Below, piece after piece: positions 62,923-64,000 of a DNA stretch of 64,000 nt (position 1 is its first letter; every line of letters begins with the position of its first letter). Source of the stretch: an uncultured Bacteroidales bacterium (GTDB lineage Bacteria; Bacteroidota; Bacteroidia; Bacteroidales; Muribaculaceae); contig CADAFP010000008.1 of the NCBI GenBank assembly GCA_902787185.1, forward strand, positions 1 through 64,000. The letters run 5' to 3'. The notes under the pieces are model-generated. The model was not told the origin of the DNA. It ran no database searches and saw nothing but the letters and a program-made list of their open reading frames with translations. The position numbers and the translations under genes were made by a program.

Positions 62923-63326
62923 ACCAGTGAATGGGTGTACTCCTTCTCCCGCTTAAGCATCTCCTTTATCTCGTCGTATGTCATATTATGGAACTCTGAG
63001 GGGCGAATGCTCTTATCGTCGATATAGAATCCTTCAAAACCACACCACGGCTTCCCAACGATGACCTCGTCAAAGGGGACGCCATTGGCTGTCAGCCAAT
63101 TGATAATGTTGGGCAATGTGTAAATATTGATTTTCCCTACATTGGCCTCATAGGTGCGCATCTGACGGCTCGAATGGATGATGATTTGGAAGCCATCTTC
63201 CTGATATTTCTTTAGCATGTCAATCGTGCGCTGGATGGGCTTGCTGTGAACATAATCACCGTTCTCGGTTACCGAGATGGTGTCATCCAAATCGACGATG
63301 AGTTTTTTTACCTTATTCAAATCCAT
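62919..63326 (-). CDS. Capsule-biosynthesis HAD phosphatase (EcbF/BcbF-like)
   Basis: 135 residues from the ATG at 63326, which is preferred because the longer frame to 63464 overlaps the pyruvyl transferase stop. DLDDT at 12-16, IHSSRQMRT and GFEGFYIDDKSIRPSEF match the capsule-biosynthesis phosphatase family (EcbF/BcbF type, TIGR01689). It should act on a phosphorylated sugar or alcohol precursor and overlaps the kinase fusion by four bases. Confidence 0.87.
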   Translation of the reverse strand: MDLNKVKKLIVDLDDTISVTENGDYVHSKPIQRTIDMLKKYQEDGFQIIIHSSRQMRTYEANVGKINIYTLPNIINWLTANGVPFDEVIVGKPWCGFEGFYIDDKSIRPSEFHNMTYDEIKEMLKREKEYTHSLV

Positions 63327-63348
63327 ATTATAAATTATCTTGTATTGA

Positions 63349-64000
63349 TTATTTTTTCTCCGTTGGAGCGAGGCTCGAAGAGAGGAATTCCATACTCTGC
63401 CGACGCTCTTCATCAAGAAGGGAATAAACTGATTTCCAATCAATTTCCTTCGCTTGAGATTCATCGGGTTCCTTGTCTGACAATAGTCTATCCTTTAACC
63501 CTACAAGCCCCAGCAGTCCCTGCATGCGGGCGTTTCCGCGGTGAGGGTTACCCAATGAATAGAACTCCTTACCAAACAGGATGCTAAATACTGTGCCATG
63601 GAATGAGTCCGTCACCAGCACTGTAGCATGATAGAACATCGCCAACCACTGCTCAATGGTAAGTTTAGCATCCACTCCTGCAGTAAAATACCGTACACGA
63701 AGACCCCGTTCCTTGGCTAGACGATTGAAAAACGCACTTTTTGCACGGGTGAGGTCCAAGCAATAGACGGCAAGATAGGGTTCTCCTGGATCCCAATTTA
63801 AATCAATGATGCTTTGATAGTCTTGGGCATTGAGAAGCAATGTTGGATCAAGTACGCGAATAGCTTCGACATCAAAATACTTGCGGCAATGTTCCACAGC
63901 ACTATCTTCACGCACTGATATGGCATCAAACTGCTTCGCCAAAGGCGCGCATACCGCTGTCTGCTCTGGTGTGTACATCCAATAATCTACACCAAACGAA
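63349..64000 (-). CDS. Polysaccharide pyruvyl transferase, partial at window edge
   Basis: C-terminal 217 codons visible; the gene continues beyond 64000 because the frame remains open to the edge (reading SFGVDYW before the internal Met at 63978). Hallmarks are SVREDSAVEHCRKYF, LDPTLLL, FYHATVLVTDSFHGTVFSILF and LGNPHRGNARM. The family adds a pyruvate ketal to a sugar of the polymer from phosphoenolpyruvate, giving a negative charge. It is the most upstream gene seen of the polysaccharide operon. Confidence 0.9.
   Translation of the reverse strand, partial: SFGVDYWMYTPEQTAVCAPLAKQFDAISVREDSAVEHCRKYFDVEAIRVLDPTLLLNAQDYQSIIDLNWDPGEPYLAVYCLDLTRAKSAFFNRLAKERGLRVRYFTAGVDAKLTIEQWLAMFYHATVLVTDSFHGTVFSILFGKEFYSLGNPHRGNARMQGLLGLVGLKDRLLSDKEPDESQAKEIDWKSVYSLLDEERRQSMEFLSSSLAPTEKK

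Noticed and set aside
1-64000. tRNA, rRNA, insertion sequences, prophage genes, toxin-antitoxin pairs
   Set aside because: None could be supported by sequence; the repeated genes are chromosomal paralogues and no transposase or integrase was recognised.

Overview
The window looks like a chromosomal segment of a Bacteroidota bacterium of the order Bacteroidales, perhaps Muribaculaceae or Prevotellaceae (the family is a guess). Supporting signs are the rnz, acpP-fabF-rnc block, SusC-type outer-membrane barrel architecture, DUF5110-type GH31 and GHL10 glycosidase lipoproteins, and several promoter boxes of the Bacteroidota form TTTG-N20-TAnnTTTG. No rRNA, tRNA, insertion sequence or CRISPR array was recognised.

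Layout. Positions 1-4 kb (+ strand) hold housekeeping genes: ribonuclease Z, acyl carrier protein, FabF and RNase III, with a hairpin plus T-run between acpP and fabF. Positions 4-16.6 kb carry individually transcribed accessory genes on both strands: a small membrane protein, a lipoprotein, a TonB-receptor-like barrel, a YbjQ-family protein, GH31 glucosidase, an FGE-like lectin/sulfatase-modifying-type protein, a MarC membrane protein, a GHL10 glycosidase and a beta-helix lipoprotein. The intergenic spaces here hold five copies of a 71-bp palindrome and several TTAG-type simple arrays.

Positions 16.7-64 kb form one very long minus-strand surface-polysaccharide locus that runs off the right edge. 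Reading in the direction of transcription, it has a pyruvyl transferase, a HAD phosphatase / kinase-nucleotidyltransferase / nucleotidyltransferase trio, eight glycosyltransferases, five membrane O-acyltransferases (one broken by a stop codon), an EpsG-like polymerase, six LicD-family phospho-ligand transferases, five GNAT acetyltransferases, a CDP-glycerol-glycerophosphotransferase-like enzyme, a cytidylyltransferase-oxidoreductase fusion, a class V aminotransferase, a PglC-type initiating phosphosugar transferase and a double NeuD protein. The content implies a polymer rich in phosphodiester-linked substituents, reminiscent of teichoic acid or phosphocholine/phosphonate-decorated glycans. 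No Wzx flippase or export machinery is visible and these may lie beyond 64 kb.

The downstream part of the locus (16.7-30.5 kb) is unusual: four dedicated acyl carrier proteins, two FabH-like ketosynthases, an AMP-ligase, an FkbH-type glyceryl-carrier enzyme, an SDR, a VOC protein, two ATP-grasp-linked/aminotransferase genes and NeuD proteins. Two internal promoters split it into sub-operons. I infer that carrier-bound acyl (possibly glyceryl- or tetronate-like) groups are built and attached to a sugar of the polymer. This is the most system-like novelty in the window; function is inferred from family content only.
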